A stretch of DNA of 23,001 bases from Pelargonium cotyledonis (Eukaryota; Streptophyta; Magnoliopsida; Geraniales; Geraniaceae): the NCBI GenBank assembly GCA_036897625.1, contig JAYMTA010000923.1, forward strand, positions 1 through 23,001, in the 5' to 3' direction. Of the stretch, positions 22,001 to 23,001 are shown piece by piece (within the stretch, counting starts at the first letter, position 1; each line of letters begins with the position of its first letter). Under the pieces are notes generated by a model that saw only the letters and a program-made list of their open reading frames with translations, did not search any database and was not told where the DNA came from. The translations under genes were made by a program, and so were the position numbers.

Positions 22001-22697
22001 GTACGTATTGCATATTTTTTATGAAACGGTATGAGAAATAGAAAGTGGAATTTTGGCTCATGTAGGCTGCTTTGTTAACTTCTTGTTCTTAATCTTAGTA
22101 AACCTTTTTTGCACTTAACTTATCTTCCTCCAAAAATCACCAATGACGGAGTTGTAGAACTTTATGGATCACGTAGATAGAATGATAGATATTAACGAAG
22201 CTATTAATAAATTGTGTTACCTCTATGTACCAACTAAATTTGATTAATTGAATTCCTTTTGCATCAAAGAAAACCATTGAACGAAGTATTTTAGTTTGGT
22301 ATTAAAAAAGAAAAAAAAAACATTTTTCATGTTACACATAACGCATCTTACCATTTTTTCCATCAGGTAGCTCATATCTCAGCCATGGTTAGCCCCCACA
22401 TCACAGCTGCTGCTGCTGATGCTTCTTTTACGGCGCTCTGTGATGGCAGCTCATTTACTGGGGAGATATTTGATGATGACAGAGATAATGTAAATAATGG
22501 ATCACGTTCTCCCATTATGGATTTTGAGCCAGAAAGGTTTTTTCTTGATTTACATTTTATTGTGATGCTTCTTTAATTGTTCATGTCTTCTAGCTATTGT
22601 ATTAATAAATAATCATCATATAGTTATGATATTTAGATTTATTTTCTCTGTTTCAGAGCCCTCCAGGCTGAAGATTCAGATGTGACAAAAGATTCAG
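19057..22697 (+). CDS. SWI3A: SWI3A-like SWI/SNF chromatin-remodelling subunit (3' partial)
   Basis: Five exons are visible: 19057-19144, 19408-19937, 20831-21325, 22367-22536 and 22657-22697, about 442 residues. The gene then runs off the right edge in phase 1. A SWIRM domain occupies residues about 30-120 ('WDEIHETERVALKEFFDG', 'VFLFLEKWGLINF'). A ZZ-type zinc finger uses C190/C193 and C212/C215. A SANT domain lies at about 243-290 ('AAWTEAELLLLLE', CISKLIELPFGE), followed by an acidic stretch and a short basic PKKQR. This order and the residue-level match to Arabidopsis SWI3A, from memory, separate it from SWI3C and SWI3D. SWI3 proteins are nuclear scaffold subunits, homologous to BAF155/170, that dimerise and join the BRM or SYD ATPase. 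The expected coiled-coil dimerisation region lies beyond the window. The coding frame is intact across every junction. Confidence 0.92.
19938..20830 (+). other. SWI3A intron 2 with competing acceptor
   Basis: This 893-bp intron separates the two Cys pairs of the ZZ finger. Homology sets its 3' end at 20830 ('catcagcag/ggtaag'). An upstream 'cctatttcag' at 20774 has a much better pyrimidine tract (20751-20774). The rest of the intron holds nothing recognisable. Confidence 0.7.
21326..22366 (+). other. SWI3A intron 3, no recognised element
   Basis: This 1041-bp intron lies between 'LLKQ' and 'VAHISAM' and has GT/AG ends. The middle (about 21540-21990) is less AT-rich than the rest and may be an old insertion, but I could not match it to a family or find terminal repeats. 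Confidence 0.6.
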
Positions 22698-22956
22698 GTA
22701 CTTGGTAAATTCTAGTTATGTATGGTATTCAGTGAGTATATTATTATAGAAATGAAGTCTTGCTATTATTATTATTATCACATGTTAGTATGGGACTTCA
22801 GAAAATGTATTGCTGGTTCAGTTATGTCTCTCTTTTTCCTCGGTGAGATTTTTGCTCAAATTTGTAGCATGTATCTGCTCATGGGCAAGCTGCAACATGT
22901 TCTATTTTTCGTCCTTTCTGTATGATGTTCTCAGTTGACCCCCATATGGGTGTGAC

Positions 22957-22960
<4 letters not shown>

Positions 22961-22995
<35 letters not shown>
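22961..22995 (+). repeat. (TC)17 microsatellite
   Basis: There are 35 bases of perfect TC repeat followed by 'atatat' at the right edge of the window. It lies in the SWI3A intron after exon 5. No further SWI3A exon is visible between 22698 and the edge. Confidence 0.9.

Positions 22996-23001
<6 letters not shown>

Noticed and set aside
1-23001. LTR retroelements or other virus-derived elements
   Set aside because: No paired long terminal repeats and no gag, polymerase, integrase, capsid or envelope-like reading frames were seen in either strand.

Overview
This is a window of plant nuclear DNA: intron-containing genes with GT/AG junctions, AT-rich spacers, and plant-specific gene families. 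The gene set and repeat style suggest a eudicot, perhaps Rosaceae. That placement is inference and the sequence alone does not prove it.

Layout, left to right. (1) About 1-5519 holds most of a Mutator-like DNA transposon (MULE) read on the minus strand. Its transposase gene (505-4639) has a PB1-like N-terminus, an acidic linker, a MuDR zinc-binding region, a MULE catalytic core, a SWIM finger and four phase-0 C-terminal exons. It is broken by several stops and frameshifts, and one expected catalytic Asp is Asn. Its left end lies outside the window. (2) 5520-7390 is a repeat nest: a degraded hAT-like element (6167-7173) contains a younger 529-bp hAT-type MITE with a perfect 8-bp target duplication and a tRNA-derived SINE, and a second SINE-like piece lies beside it. 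(3) 7751-9160, minus strand, is a complete two-exon BAHD acyltransferase closely resembling omega-hydroxyacid feruloyl transferase (HHT/ASFT), with a probable 5'-UTR intron, a TATA box and an AC element upstream. (4) 10469-16237, minus strand, is a complete eleven-exon gene for a 562-residue DEK-domain chromatin protein. (5) 16500-18270 has no recognisable gene. (6) 18275-18949 is a 675-bp MITE with perfect 18-bp terminal inverted repeats, ending 107 bp before the next start codon. (7) 19057 to the right edge, plus strand, holds the first five exons of SWI3A, a SWI/SNF chromatin-remodelling subunit; its C-terminal part is beyond the window.

DEK and SWI3A are divergent neighbours and both act on chromatin, while HHT acts in suberin and cuticle aromatic ester synthesis. 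I see no shared pathway and no operon-like logic. I found no convincing undescribed system. The most unusual signals are in splicing and promoters: a CT microsatellite serving as the polypyrimidine tract of a 34-nt DEK exon, two competing acceptors 56 nt apart before SWI3A exon 3, and a MITE very close to the SWI3A start.
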